From an uncultured Lachnospiraceae bacterium (lineage in GTDB: Bacteria > Bacillota > Clostridia > Lachnospirales > Lachnospiraceae), in assembly GCA_900555195.1 (NCBI GenBank), contig USKC01000019.1:1-19431 (forward strand): DNA of 19,431 nucleotides, in the 5' to 3' direction. Under the pieces are notes generated by a model. That model did no database searches and was not told the DNA's origin. It was given only the letters and a program-made list of their open reading frames with translations. Shown here piece by piece: positions 6,288-13,580 of this stretch. Every line of letters starts with the position of its first letter. The stretch's first letter is position 1. The position numbers and the translations under genes were made by a program.

Positions 6288-7526
6288 ATGAAAAGACGGT
6301 TTCTACGAAGAAAATGTGCATATGGAGCGGCGGTTCTGGCAGCGGCTTTGCTGCTGAATGGAGGCGGCATGGTCAGCAGTGCACAGGAGGCTGGCGGGCG
6401 GCTTTCTGCGGGTGTGGAAGCCGCTTTGGAGGGAGAAACCCTGTCGCAGGAGACGGAACAAGAAGATGGGGAACTCCTTGAGGAAGGAATGGCCGGAGAA
6501 GCGGCGGTTTCATTCCAGGAGACATCTGCAGGCCAGGCCGGAGAGGAAGAGGAACAGCCGGAGGCGGGCAAGGCGGATGAAGAAAGCGGGGATATGGAAG
6601 GAACGTTGGTTATGACCAGCGTTGCCAATACGCTGAATGTCCGCAGCGAACCGAGCGAAGAGGCGGAAAAGGTAGGATATCTCTATGCCGACTGCGGCGG
6701 CACCGTGCTGGAGAGAAAGGACGGCTGGACGAAGCTGGAGTCGGGCGAACTCACCGGCTGGGCAAAGGACGAATTCCTGCTGTTCGGTGAAGAAGCGCTG
6801 CAGGAGGTTAAGGAAGTGGGGAGAACCGTAGCACATGTGACGGGAGAGACCCTGCGGATTCGGAAAGAACCCTCTGCGGACGCGGAGGTATATGATCTTG
6901 CCGCCAAGGGAGAAGTTTTCGAGGTGGTGGATAAGGAACAGCTGGAATACAGCGATAAGATCACGCTGGATGCAGAATGGGCCGCCATTGATTATGAGGG
7001 CGGAACAGGATATGTGTCTGCGGATTATATCGAAGTGGATTTTGAATATGACCATGGGGAAACCCTGGAAGAGATCGCGGAGAGAGAGGCTGCGAGGACT
7101 GTAGGAAGCACGGGAAGCGATAAGGGGGGAAGCAAGGGAAGTGCGGGCAGCGCGCCGCAGAAGCAGAGCACTGGAAGCATTCCGGCAGGAACCAGCGATG
7201 TAACCCTGCTGGCGGCTTTAATTCAGTGTGAGGCCGGAGGAGAGAGTTATGAAGGCCAGCTGGCTGTGGGCGCCGTGGTGGTGAATCGTGTAAAGAGCGG
7301 CTCCTATCCCAATACCGTTACGGACGTCATCTTTGCTTCCGGTCAGTTCACGCCTGCGGGAAGCGGAAAACTGGCAAACCTCGTTTCCTCAGGCAATATC
7401 AAGCAAAGCTGCGTTCAGGCAGCTACCGAAGCGCTGTCCGGCGTTACCAATGTGGGAAGCGCTACCCATTTCAGAAGGGCTGGCGGCAGAGATGGAATTG
7501 TCATAGGAAACCATGTTTTTTGGTAA
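6288..7526 (+). CDS. Secreted wall hydrolase with two SH3-like domains and a SleB/CwlJ catalytic domain
   Basis: Predicted exported peptidoglycan hydrolase of 412 aa. In order: signal peptide (MKRRFLRRK, then a hydrophobic Ala/Leu segment, likely cut after about residue 31); an acidic Glu-rich spacer (about 35-105); bacterial SH3 domain 1 (about 107-165, NTLNVRSEPSEEAEKVG); SH3 domain 2 (about 180-252, ETLRIRKEPSADAEVY, ending GYVSADYIEV); a Gly/Ser-rich linker (about 271-305); and the catalytic domain (about 304-412), with LLAALIQCEAGGES (catalytic Glu near 315) and the ending GNHVFW. SH3b domains usually bind wall peptides. The start at 6288 has AGAGGA (6277-6282) 5 nt upstream and begins with a typical signal sequence. 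ATG 6273 (behind a G-rich run) and GTG 6258 are alternatives. The catalytic domain closely matches that of the preceding gene, so the pair looks like a tandem duplication followed by domain gain or loss. Confidence 0.9.
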   Translation: MKRRFLRRKCAYGAAVLAAALLLNGGGMVSSAQEAGGRLSAGVEAALEGETLSQETEQEDGELLEEGMAGEAAVSFQETSAGQAGEEEEQPEAGKADEESGDMEGTLVMTSVANTLNVRSEPSEEAEKVGYLYADCGGTVLERKDGWTKLESGELTGWAKDEFLLFGEEALQEVKEVGRTVAHVTGETLRIRKEPSADAEVYDLAAKGEVFEVVDKEQLEYSDKITLDAEWAAIDYEGGTGYVSADYIEVDFEYDHGETLEEIAEREAARTVGSTGSDKGGSKGSAGSAPQKQSTGSIPAGTSDVTLLAALIQCEAGGESYEGQLAVGAVVVNRVKSGSYPNTVTDVIFASGQFTPAGSGKLANLVSSGNIKQSCVQAATEALSGVTNVGSATHFRRAGGRDGIVIGNHVFW

Positions 7527-7537
7527 GAATATACGGA

Positions 7538-7575
7538 GGAGAAGGCATTCGCTTTCTTCTCCGTTTTCGTTTTTT
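7538..7575 (+). terminator. Terminator after the second hydrolase gene
   Basis: GGAGAAG (7538-7544) pairs with CTTCTCC (7556-7562) around an 11-nt loop, followed by a T-rich tail (GTTTTCGTTTTTT). Confidence 0.8.
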
Positions 7576-7621
7576 ATGGGGTGGCCTTTCGATCGCGGCG
7601 GGCGCCCGCTCAAGAAAAAGA

Positions 7622-7650
7622 TTGAATATCTCAGGCGGATATAGTATGAT
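7622..7650 (+). promoter_or_regulatory. SigA-type promoter of the NfeD-SPFH operon
   Basis: TTGAAT (7622-7627), a 17-nt spacer and TATGAT (7645-7650) end 26 nt before the NfeD start codon. Expected transcription starts near 7657, giving a very short leader that carries the AGGAGG site. Confidence 0.8.
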
Positions 7651-7676
7651 GAAGGAAAGTTATAGGAGGAAAACGC

Positions 7677-8129
7677 ATGGTCGAAATAATCTTCTGGCTG
7701 ATTCTGCTGATCGTGTTGATCGTTGTGGAAGTGGCGACGCTGGGGCTGACCACAATCTGGTTTGCCGGAGGCGCCTTTATTGCGATCCTTGCGTCTGCGC
7801 TGGGAGCGCCGCTGTACCTTCAGATCACTTTATTTCTGGCGGTTTCGGTGGTGCTGCTTTTGTTTACCCGGCCGATTGCCGTACGTTACTTTAACCATGA
7901 CCGGGTGAAAACCAATGCAGAAGGCCTGATCGGGAAGAGGGCCGTAGTGGAGGAAGAGATTGATAATCTGCGGTCGGTCGGACTGGTGAGCGTGAACGGC
8001 CAGGAATGGACGGCGCGCAGCGCAGCGGAAGAAGTGAGGATCCCAAAGGGGAGGATGGTCGTGATCTGTGCGATCAGCGGAGTGAAGCTGATCGTGGAGG
8101 AAATATCTGATAACGAAGAGGAGAGATAG
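7677..8129 (+). CDS. NfeD-family membrane protein (short form)
   Basis: A 150-aa inner-membrane protein. The N-terminal half is hydrophobic (about 3-65, two to three membrane helices, including IIFWLILLIVLIVVEVATLG and a segment ending VVLLLFTRPIA). The C-terminal half is a soluble beta-barrel (OB-like) domain with the family pattern LIGKRAVVEEEIDNL, then GLVSVNGQEWTARSA and VVICAISGVKLIVEEI. This is the short NfeD type without the ClpP-like protease domain. AGGAGG (7664-7669) lies 7 nt before the ATG. It is followed after 3 nt by an SPFH gene, the classic NfeD partner arrangement, and the two proteins are thought to form membrane microdomain assemblies. Its exact biochemical role is not known. 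Confidence 0.92.
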   Translation: MVEIIFWLILLIVLIVVEVATLGLTTIWFAGGAFIAILASALGAPLYLQITLFLAVSVVLLLFTRPIAVRYFNHDRVKTNAEGLIGKRAVVEEEIDNLRSVGLVSVNGQEWTARSAAEEVRIPKGRMVVICAISGVKLIVEEISDNEEER

Positions 8130-8132
8130 AAA

Positions 8133-9056
8133 ATGGTTGGAGCAATTGTATTGTTGATCGTATTGATACTGATCCTGTTGATTCTGGCGTCCTGCATCAA
8201 GATCGTTCCGCAGGCACAGGCCTATGTGGTGGAACGGCTGGGCGCTTACCAGGGAACCTGGAGCGTCGGCATGAAATTCAAGATGCCTTTTATCGATAAG
8301 ATCGCGCGGAAGGTGAACCTGAAGGAGCAGGTGGTGGATTTCGCTCCGCAGCCTGTTATTACCAAGGACAATGTGACCATGCGGATTGATACGGTGGTCT
8401 TTTTCCAGATTACCGACCCGAAGGCCTATACCTATGGAGTGGAGAACCCGCTCATGGCGATCGAGAACCTGACGGCCACCACGCTGCGCAATATCATCGG
8501 AGACCTGGAACTGGATCAGACGCTGACCTCGAGGGAGACCATCAATACCAAGATGAGAGCTTCCCTGGATGTGGCGACGGATCCCTGGGGCATTAAAGTG
8601 ACCCGTGTGGAACTGAAGAATATCATCCCTCCGGCGGCCATTCAGGATGCGATGGAGAAGCAGATGAAGGCGGAACGGGAGAGAAGAGAAGCGATCCTGC
8701 GTGCGGAAGGTGAGAAGAAGGCCACGATCCTGGTTGCAGAAGGTAAGAAGCAGTCCGTAATTTTGGAGGCGGAAGCGGAGAAGCAGTCCGCGATCCTGCG
8801 TGCGGAAGCGGAGAAAGAGAAGATGATCCGCGAGGCAGAAGGACAGGCGGAAGCGATTCTGAAGGTACAGCAGGCGGAAGCAGACGGCATTCGTTTTATC
8901 AGGGAAGCGGGAGCGGATGATACGGTTCTGAAGCTGAAGAGCCTGGAGGCTTTTGAGAAGGCTGCGGACGGAAAAGCGACCAAGATCATTATCCCTTCAG
9001 AGATACAGAATCTGGGAGGCCTGTTGGCATCCGCCAAGGAATTGGTCAGTCCCTGA
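8133..9056 (+). CDS. SPFH/stomatin/prohibitin-domain membrane protein
   Basis: A 307-aa membrane-anchored scaffold of the stomatin/QmcA class. It has one N-terminal transmembrane segment (about 3-24) directly followed by the SPFH (band 7) domain: IVPQAQAYVVERLGAYQ, then KMPFIDKIARKVNLKEQV, ITKDNVTMRIDTVVFFQI and LRNIIGDLELDQTLTSRE. The region about 175-260 is a charged, Ala/Glu-rich coiled coil built of degenerate repeats of 10-11 residues (variants of AILRAEAEK), which typically drives oligomerisation. The tail has IIIPSEIQNLGGLLASA. GAGGAGAG (8117-8124) serves as the binding site, inside the end of the NfeD gene. It forms a two-gene operon with NfeD and is closed by a terminator. It may organise membrane domains or regulate membrane proteolysis; I infer no substrate. 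Confidence 0.94.
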   Translation: MVGAIVLLIVLILILLILASCIKIVPQAQAYVVERLGAYQGTWSVGMKFKMPFIDKIARKVNLKEQVVDFAPQPVITKDNVTMRIDTVVFFQITDPKAYTYGVENPLMAIENLTATTLRNIIGDLELDQTLTSRETINTKMRASLDVATDPWGIKVTRVELKNIIPPAAIQDAMEKQMKAERERREAILRAEGEKKATILVAEGKKQSVILEAEAEKQSAILRAEAEKEKMIREAEGQAEAILKVQQAEADGIRFIREAGADDTVLKLKSLEAFEKAADGKATKIIIPSEIQNLGGLLASAKELVSP

Positions 9057-9095
9057 GGCTGGAAAGACAGCATCCGGGGCCTTGTTTTCGGATAG

Positions 9096-9128
9096 AAAGG
9101 TCTCACATCAAAGGGTGTGAGGCCTTTT
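9096..9128 (+). terminator. Terminator after the SPFH gene
   Basis: A 12-bp stem, AAAGGTCTCACA (9096-9107) with TGTGAGGCCTTT (9116-9127), contains one U-G pair and has an 8-nt loop. The T-run is short (four T inside the stem end). Confidence 0.75.
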
Positions 9129-9211
9129 CATGAATGAGACTGTGCCAGTCGTTAATACAGTAGGAAGAGAAACGCGTTTTTGTCGCTCGGTGTTTCGGAA
9201 CGGAGGAAAAG

Positions 9212-10219
9212 ATGGATTTAAAAGGAAGGCATTTTCTGAAACTGTTGGACTATACGCCGGAGGAGATCACTTATCTTCTGGATCTTGCGGCGGAATTGAA
9301 AGAGAAGAAGAAAAAAGGGATTCGGACGGATCGCTTCCAGGGCAAGAATATCGCGCTCATTTTTGAAAAAACCAGCACAAGAACCAGATGCTCTTTCGAG
9401 GTGGCAGCCCATGATCTGGGATTGGGGACAACCTATCTGGATCCATCCGGCTCCCAGATCGGCAAGAAAGAAAGCATTGCGGATACGGCAAGGGTGCTGG
9501 GCAGAATGTATGAAGGAATCGAATACCGCGGGTTCGGACAGGAAGTGGTGGAGGAACTGGCTGCTTATGCGGGCGTGCCGGTTTGGAACGGGCTGACCAA
9601 TGAATTCCATCCCACGCAGATGCTTGCGGATCTTCTGACCATCCGTGAACATCTGGGAAGGCTTCAGGGCGTGAAGCTGGTATATATGGGAGACGCCCGC
9701 TACAACATGGGCAATTCTTATATGGTGGCCTGCGCGAAGATGGGAATGCATTTTACGGCCTGTGCGCCGAAGGAATATTTTCCTGCAGAAGAGCTGGTGC
9801 AGACCTGCAGGAAGATTGCGGAGGAGACGGGAGGTTCCATCACGCTTACGGAAGATGCGATGGCGGGAAGCAAAGACGCGGACGTGATCTGTACGGATGT
9901 ATGGGTTTCCATGGGAGAGCCGGATAGCGTGTGGGCGGAGCGGATTGAGAGGCTCTCTCCGTATCAGGTGAACCGCCGGATCATGGAGAATGCCGGAAAT
10001 GCGATTTTCATGCACTGCCTGCCCGCTTTCCATGATCTGAAGACCAAAATCGGAAAAGAAATGGGAGAGAAATTCGGCATCACGGAGATGGAAGTGACGG
10101 ATGAAGTGTTTGAGTCGCCATCTTCCGTTGTCTTTGATGAGGCGGAGAACCGGATGCATACCATCAAAGCGGTCATTGCGGCGACCCTGGGATATGAGCC
10201 GGATTGTCAGCCCTGCTGA
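9212..10219 (+). CDS. argF: Ornithine carbamoyltransferase
   Basis: Transfers the carbamoyl group from carbamoyl phosphate to ornithine, giving citrulline (arginine synthesis, cytosol). At 335 aa it has family length. It shows the carbamoyl-phosphate site STRTR (55-59), HPTQ (133-136), the ornithine-closing loop VSMGE (232-236) and the zinc/catalytic-type motif HCLP (268-271, with the active-site cysteine). The SMG loop supports ornithine rather than aspartate or putrescine as substrate. GGAGG (9202-9206) is 5 nt before the ATG. I found no clear promoter in 9129-9201. The next gene, birA, begins 24 nt after the stop, so they are probably cotranscribed, though the functions are unrelated. A catabolic ArcB role cannot be excluded, but no other arginine-deiminase gene is present. 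Confidence 0.95.
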   Translation: MDLKGRHFLKLLDYTPEEITYLLDLAAELKEKKKKGIRTDRFQGKNIALIFEKTSTRTRCSFEVAAHDLGLGTTYLDPSGSQIGKKESIADTARVLGRMYEGIEYRGFGQEVVEELAAYAGVPVWNGLTNEFHPTQMLADLLTIREHLGRLQGVKLVYMGDARYNMGNSYMVACAKMGMHFTACAPKEYFPAEELVQTCRKIAEETGGSITLTEDAMAGSKDADVICTDVWVSMGEPDSVWAERIERLSPYQVNRRIMENAGNAIFMHCLPAFHDLKTKIGKEMGEKFGITEMEVTDEVFESPSSVVFDEAENRMHTIKAVIAATLGYEPDCQPC

Positions 10220-10243
10220 CGACGTCCCGGGATGAGGAACAAA

Positions 10244-11239
10244 ATGGAGCGAAAAGGATTGAATAAGGCGGAGATCCTCGCCCTTCTTCGGGAAAGCGGA
10301 CAGTATGTGTCCGGTCAGGAACTGTGCAGCCGGTTTGCGGTCTCCAGGACTGCGGTATGGAAGGCGATCAACGGGCTGAAGGAGGAAGGATACGAGATCG
10401 AGGCCGTACAGAATAAAGGATACCGCCTGCTCTCTTCTCCGGATGTGATGTGGGAAGGGGAGGTGAGAAGCAGGCTTCACACCAAGTGGGCGGGCAGCAG
10501 CTATCTGTTCCGTCCGGTCACAGGTTCCACCAATATGGATGCGAAGAAGGCGGCCGAAGAAGGGGCCCCGGAAGGCGCGGTGGTGGTGGCGGAACGTCAG
10601 GACGCGGGACGAGGCCGCAGAGGGCGCGCCTGGTCTTCTCCGGAAGGCTGTAATCTCTATTTCACGCTTCTGCTGCGTCCTACATGCAGGCCGGAGCAGG
10701 CGAGCATGCTGACCCTGGTGATGGCGCTCGCGGTGGCGGAGGCGATCGGAGAAGAAGGGATTTCTGTGGGGATCAAATGGCCGAACGACATTGTATCCTC
10801 AGGTAGGAAACTCTGCGGCATATTGACGGAGATGAGCGCGGAACCGGATTATATCCACTATGTGGTGATCGGAGTGGGCGTGAACGTCAATCAGGAGGAG
10901 TTTCCGGAGGAAATCGAACAGATGGCTACTTCCCTGAGAAAGGAAAAAGGAGAGAGGGTGGCAAGGGCAGGGCTGCTGGCCTCGATTCTGGAGCGCTTTG
11001 AACAGGCATATGAGGCATTTGGGAGCACATGGGATATGGAGCGGCTGCTCCCTTCCTATGAACGGCTGCTGCTGAATAAGGGCGCGCAGGTCCGCGTGCT
11101 GGATCCGAAGGGGGAATACCAGGGGACGGCCAGGGGCATCAACACAAAGGGAGAATTGCTGGTGGAAAAAGAGGACGGAAGCATGGAAGCCGTTTATGCC
11201 GGCGAGGTGTCTGTAAGAGGCGTATATGGCTACGTCTGA
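10244..11239 (+). CDS. birA: BirA: biotin-protein ligase and biotin-operon repressor
   Basis: Activates biotin as biotinyl-AMP and attaches it to the lysine of biotin carboxyl carrier domains; the N-terminal HTH form also represses biotin genes. The 331-aa protein has a winged-helix DNA-binding domain (about 5-62, with VSRTAVWKAINGLKEEGYEIEA and the wing QNKGYRL). The ligase core has GRGRRGR (122-128, the adenylate-binding loop), KWPND (178-182) and GVGVNVN (210-216). A C-terminal SH3-like domain follows (about 285-331). Start 10244 is preferred because GAGGA (10234-10238) lies 5 nt before it; the in-frame ATG at 10232 has no binding site. A client candidate system is hinted at by the biotin-dependent carboxyltransferase at 16977. 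No biotin synthesis or transport gene is in the window. Confidence 0.95.
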   Translation: MERKGLNKAEILALLRESGQYVSGQELCSRFAVSRTAVWKAINGLKEEGYEIEAVQNKGYRLLSSPDVMWEGEVRSRLHTKWAGSSYLFRPVTGSTNMDAKKAAEEGAPEGAVVVAERQDAGRGRRGRAWSSPEGCNLYFTLLLRPTCRPEQASMLTLVMALAVAEAIGEEGISVGIKWPNDIVSSGRKLCGILTEMSAEPDYIHYVVIGVGVNVNQEEFPEEIEQMATSLRKEKGERVARAGLLASILERFEQAYEAFGSTWDMERLLPSYERLLLNKGAQVRVLDPKGEYQGTARGINTKGELLVEKEDGSMEAVYAGEVSVRGVYGYV

Positions 11240-11270
11240 TGCCCCTGGGGCTTAAGAAAAGGATGGGATG

Positions 11271-11304
11271 GAGAGAAGCGCGAAAGAAAAGCGCTTTCAC
11301 TCTC
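11271..11304. other. Hairpin in the birA to downstream-gene gap
   Basis: GAGAGAAGCGC (11271-11281) pairs with GCGCTT and CTCTC (11291-11304) with a 3-nt bulge and a 9-nt loop. No T-run follows. A small GCCCC-T-GGGGC palindrome sits just before it (11241-11251). I saw no promoter in this gap, so the downstream genes may be read through from argF-birA. Confidence 0.45.
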
Positions 11305-11347
11305 CCTGATTTCGTATACGCGCCCTAGCGCGCAGATGGGAGCATTG

Positions 11348-11734
11348 ATGAAGGAAGCAGGAACCCGGGATGAGCGCGGCCGTGCTGTTTTGTGCGGCGC
11401 CAATTCCTATGAACAGAAATATTTTTTTAATCAGGATTTCAAAAAGCTGCCGCAGTCCATTCAGGATGAGCTGCACATCATTTGCGTGCTGTTTGTAGAA
11501 GAAGTGGGCGGGGTTTTCACCATCCTGTTTGAGGAGGATGGAGGCGTGACGCTGGAGACGGATGCGGCGCAGGAAGATTATCTGTATGATGAAGTGGGAG
11601 CGGCCCTTCTTCTGAGCGAGGTGCGAAGGAAGAGAAAGGAACTGTTGGAGTCGCTCAGCCTGTATTACCGTGCGGTCGTTCTGCATGAAGATGTAACCGC
11701 TTTTTTGGAGGAAGATGATGATAGTAGCGATTGA
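11348..11734 (+). CDS. Small uncharacterised protein, translationally coupled to coaX
   Basis: A 128-aa soluble acidic protein with no signal or membrane segment. I recall similar proteins ([16 protein letters not shown] at the start, then [33 protein letters not shown]) as a domain of unknown function in Lachnospiraceae, possibly DUF6145, but cannot confirm the number. The C-terminus is very acidic (EEDDDSSD). The start at 11348 has GGGAG (11338-11342) 5 nt upstream; an in-frame ATG at 11336 has none. The last 17 bases overlap the coaX start, so the two are almost certainly coexpressed. Its function is unknown. Position suggests a link to CoA metabolism or simply cotranscription. Confidence 0.85.
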   Translation: MKEAGTRDERGRAVLCGANSYEQKYFFNQDFKKLPQSIQDELHIICVLFVEEVGGVFTILFEEDGGVTLETDAAQEDYLYDEVGAALLLSEVRRKRKELLESLSLYYRAVVLHEDVTAFLEEDDDSSD

Positions 11735-12488
11735 TGTGGGAAATACGAACATTACCTTTGGCGTGTATGAGGGACGGAAGTTGGTTACCACCTTCCGTAT
11801 GATGTCCAAGCTGGCGCATACGTCGGATGAATACGGTATGTATATCCGTCAGCTGCTGCAGTTTAACGGAATCGAGAAGGAACAGATGGAAGGCTGTGTG
11901 ATCGCCAGCGTGGTTCCGAACGTGATGCATTCCCTGGTGGGCGGAATCACCAGGTATCTGGGAATGGAACCGCTGATCGTGGGCGTGGGAACCAAAACGG
12001 GGATTCGTATCGTGACAGAGAATCCCAAGGAGATCGGAGCGGACCGGATCGTGGACGCTGTGGCTGCCTACGAGAAGTACGGCGGCCCTGTGCTGGTTCT
12101 GGACTTTGGAACCGCCACCACCTATGATTATGTGACGAAGGATGGCTGTTTTGCTGCGGGCATCACAGCTCCCGGCATTCGCATCTCCGCCAAGGCGCTC
12201 TGGGAGGATACCGCAAGGCTTCCCGCAGTTGAGATCAGAAAGCCGAAGAGCATTCTGGCCCAGGAGACCATTTCCAGCATGCAGGCGGGGCTGGTGTTCG
12301 GACAGATCGGCCAGGCGGAATATATCGTGAACATGGTGAAGAAGGAAACCGGCATTTTGGATATGAAGGTGGTGGCTACCGGCGGGCTGGGCAGGATTAT
12401 CGCGGACGAGACGGACGTGATCGATGTGTACGACAGTTCTTTGACGCTGGACGGCCTGCAGCTGATCTACGAAAAGAACAGAAAATAG
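11718..12488 (+). CDS. coaX: Type III pantothenate kinase
   Basis: Phosphorylates pantothenate, the first step of CoA synthesis. Type III enzymes belong to the ASKHA fold, need a monovalent cation and are not feedback-inhibited by CoA. The 256-aa protein shows the phosphate-1 motif DVGNTN (6-11), [16 protein letters not shown] (107-122, the pantothenate/monovalent-cation region), DFGTATT (129-135) and a GI-APG motif (148-153). Of two adjacent ATG codons (11715, 11718) the second is better spaced from GGAGG (11707-11711, 6 nt). It overlaps the preceding small gene by 17 bp. Its stop codon (12486-12488) lies within a degenerate 10-bp repeat, followed by a terminator. Confidence 0.95.
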   Translation: MIVAIDVGNTNITFGVYEGRKLVTTFRMMSKLAHTSDEYGMYIRQLLQFNGIEKEQMEGCVIASVVPNVMHSLVGGITRYLGMEPLIVGVGTKTGIRIVTENPKEIGADRIVDAVAAYEKYGGPVLVLDFGTATTYDYVTKDGCFAAGITAPGIRISAKALWEDTARLPAVEIRKPKSILAQETISSMQAGLVFGQIGQAEYIVNMVKKETGILDMKVVATGGLGRIIADETDVIDVYDSSLTLDGLQLIYEKNRK

Positions 12489-12540
12489 CAGAAAAGAACA
12501 AAAAGTAGAAAAGTATAGAAAATAACAGGAAAGAATAGCA
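12471..12540 (+). repeat. Degenerate 10-bp tandem repeat at the 3' end of coaX
   Basis: Successive units are GAAAAGAACA (12471), GAAAATAGCA (12481), GAAAAGAACA (12491), a 7-nt partial AAAAGTA, GAAAAGTATA (12508), GAAAATAACA (12518) and GGAAAGAATAGCA (12528). The first two units encode the last coaX residues and its TAG stop, so the repeat starts in the gene and fills the gap up to the terminator. It probably arose by slippage. Confidence 0.75.
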
Positions 12541-12567
12541 AAAAGGGGCTGGGGGCAGCTCCTTTTT
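12540..12567 (+). terminator. Terminator after coaX
   Basis: A 12-bp stem, AAAAAGGGGCTG (12540-12551) with CAGCTCCTTTTT (12556-12567), has one G-U and a GGGG loop. The T-run is five bases, within the stem. The dus ribosome binding site starts 4 nt later, so the hairpin could also modulate read-through into dus. Confidence 0.8.
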
Positions 12568-12581
12568 GCTGGGAGGAATGG

Positions 12582-13580
12582 ATGCAGAAGCTTCATATTG
12601 GAAATGTGACTCTGGACAACCCGATCATACTGGCGCCGATGGCAGGGGTAACCGACCTGCCATTTCGCTTGCTGTGCGCGCAGATGGGAGCAGGGATGGT
12701 GTGCAGCGAAATGGTGAGCGCCAAAGCGATTCATTATAGGAATAAAAACACGGAGAGCCTTCTTGAGATCCATGAGAAGGAAGGGCCGGTCAGTCTGCAG
12801 CTGTTTGGTTCAGAACCGGAACTGATGGCGCAGATCGCCGGACAGATTGAGGAGAGGCCCTTTGCGATTCTGGACATCAATATGGGCTGCCCCGTGCCAA
12901 AAGTGGTGAATAATGGAGAGGGCTCCGCGCTTATGAAGGATCCGCTTCTGGCCGGCCGCATCATCAGCGCGGTGGCGAAGGCGGTGAAAAAGCCGGTCAC
13001 GGTGAAGATCCGGAAGGGATTTGACGAGGAACATGTAAATGCCGTGGAGATGGCTCATATCGCGCAGGAAAGCGGGGCGGCAGCCATTACCGTACATGGG
13101 AGAACCAGGCAGCAGTTCTATTCCGGAAATGCGGACTGGGAGATCATCGCCCGTGTGAAGGCTGCGGTGAAGATCCCGGTGATCGGAAATGGGGATGTAA
13201 CGGATTCGGAAAGCGCGGTGCGCATGATGAAAGAGACTGGCTGCGACGGCGTGGCGATCGGCCGGGCCGCCAGAGGAAACCCGTGGATATTCAGAAATGT
13301 CTGCCACTATCTTCAGACCGGAGAACGCCTTCCCGCCCCATCCGCCCAGGAGGTAAAACAGATGATCCTGCGGCATGCCGCTCTTTTGGTGGAATATAAG
13401 GGAGAATATACCGCCGTTCGTGAAATGCGCAAGCATTTTAGCTGGTATACCGCCGGCTATCCGCATTCCGCCGCGCTGCGAGGCCGGATCAATGAGATGG
13501 AGACCTTTGAGCAGCTGGGAGCCGTGCTGGATGGCTGGATGACTGGTTCGGAAGAAAAAAACGCCGCCATATGTGAATGA
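12582..13580 (+). CDS. dusB: tRNA-dihydrouridine synthase, DusB type
   Basis: This FMN-dependent enzyme reduces specific uridines in the tRNA D-loop to dihydrouridine. The 332-aa protein has a TIM-barrel N-terminal domain: APMAGVTDLPFR (18-29), LQLFGSEPE, DINMGCPVPKV with the catalytic cysteine at 103, KIRKGF, TVHGRTRQQFYSG, IGNGDV and AIGRAARGNPWIF. A helical C-terminal RNA-binding domain follows, with MRKHFSWYTAG. The pattern fits the DusB group of Firmicutes. GGGAGG (12571-12576) lies 5 nt before the ATG. The end overlaps a GTG that could start the next gene. No separate promoter is visible; it may be read through from coaX or use a weak promoter I missed. Confidence 0.94.
   Translation: MQKLHIGNVTLDNPIILAPMAGVTDLPFRLLCAQMGAGMVCSEMVSAKAIHYRNKNTESLLEIHEKEGPVSLQLFGSEPELMAQIAGQIEERPFAILDINMGCPVPKVVNNGEGSALMKDPLLAGRIISAVAKAVKKPVTVKIRKGFDEEHVNAVEMAHIAQESGAAAITVHGRTRQQFYSGNADWEIIARVKAAVKIPVIGNGDVTDSESAVRMMKETGCDGVAIGRAARGNPWIFRNVCHYLQTGERLPAPSAQEVKQMILRHAALLVEYKGEYTAVREMRKHFSWYTAGYPHSAALRGRINEMETFEQLGAVLDGWMTGSEEKNAAICE

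Noticed and set aside
7598..7609. Perfect 12-nt palindrome GCGGGCGCCCGC before the NfeD promoter
   Set aside because: It is short, GC-only, has no loop and lies upstream of the -35 box; too little to call a site.
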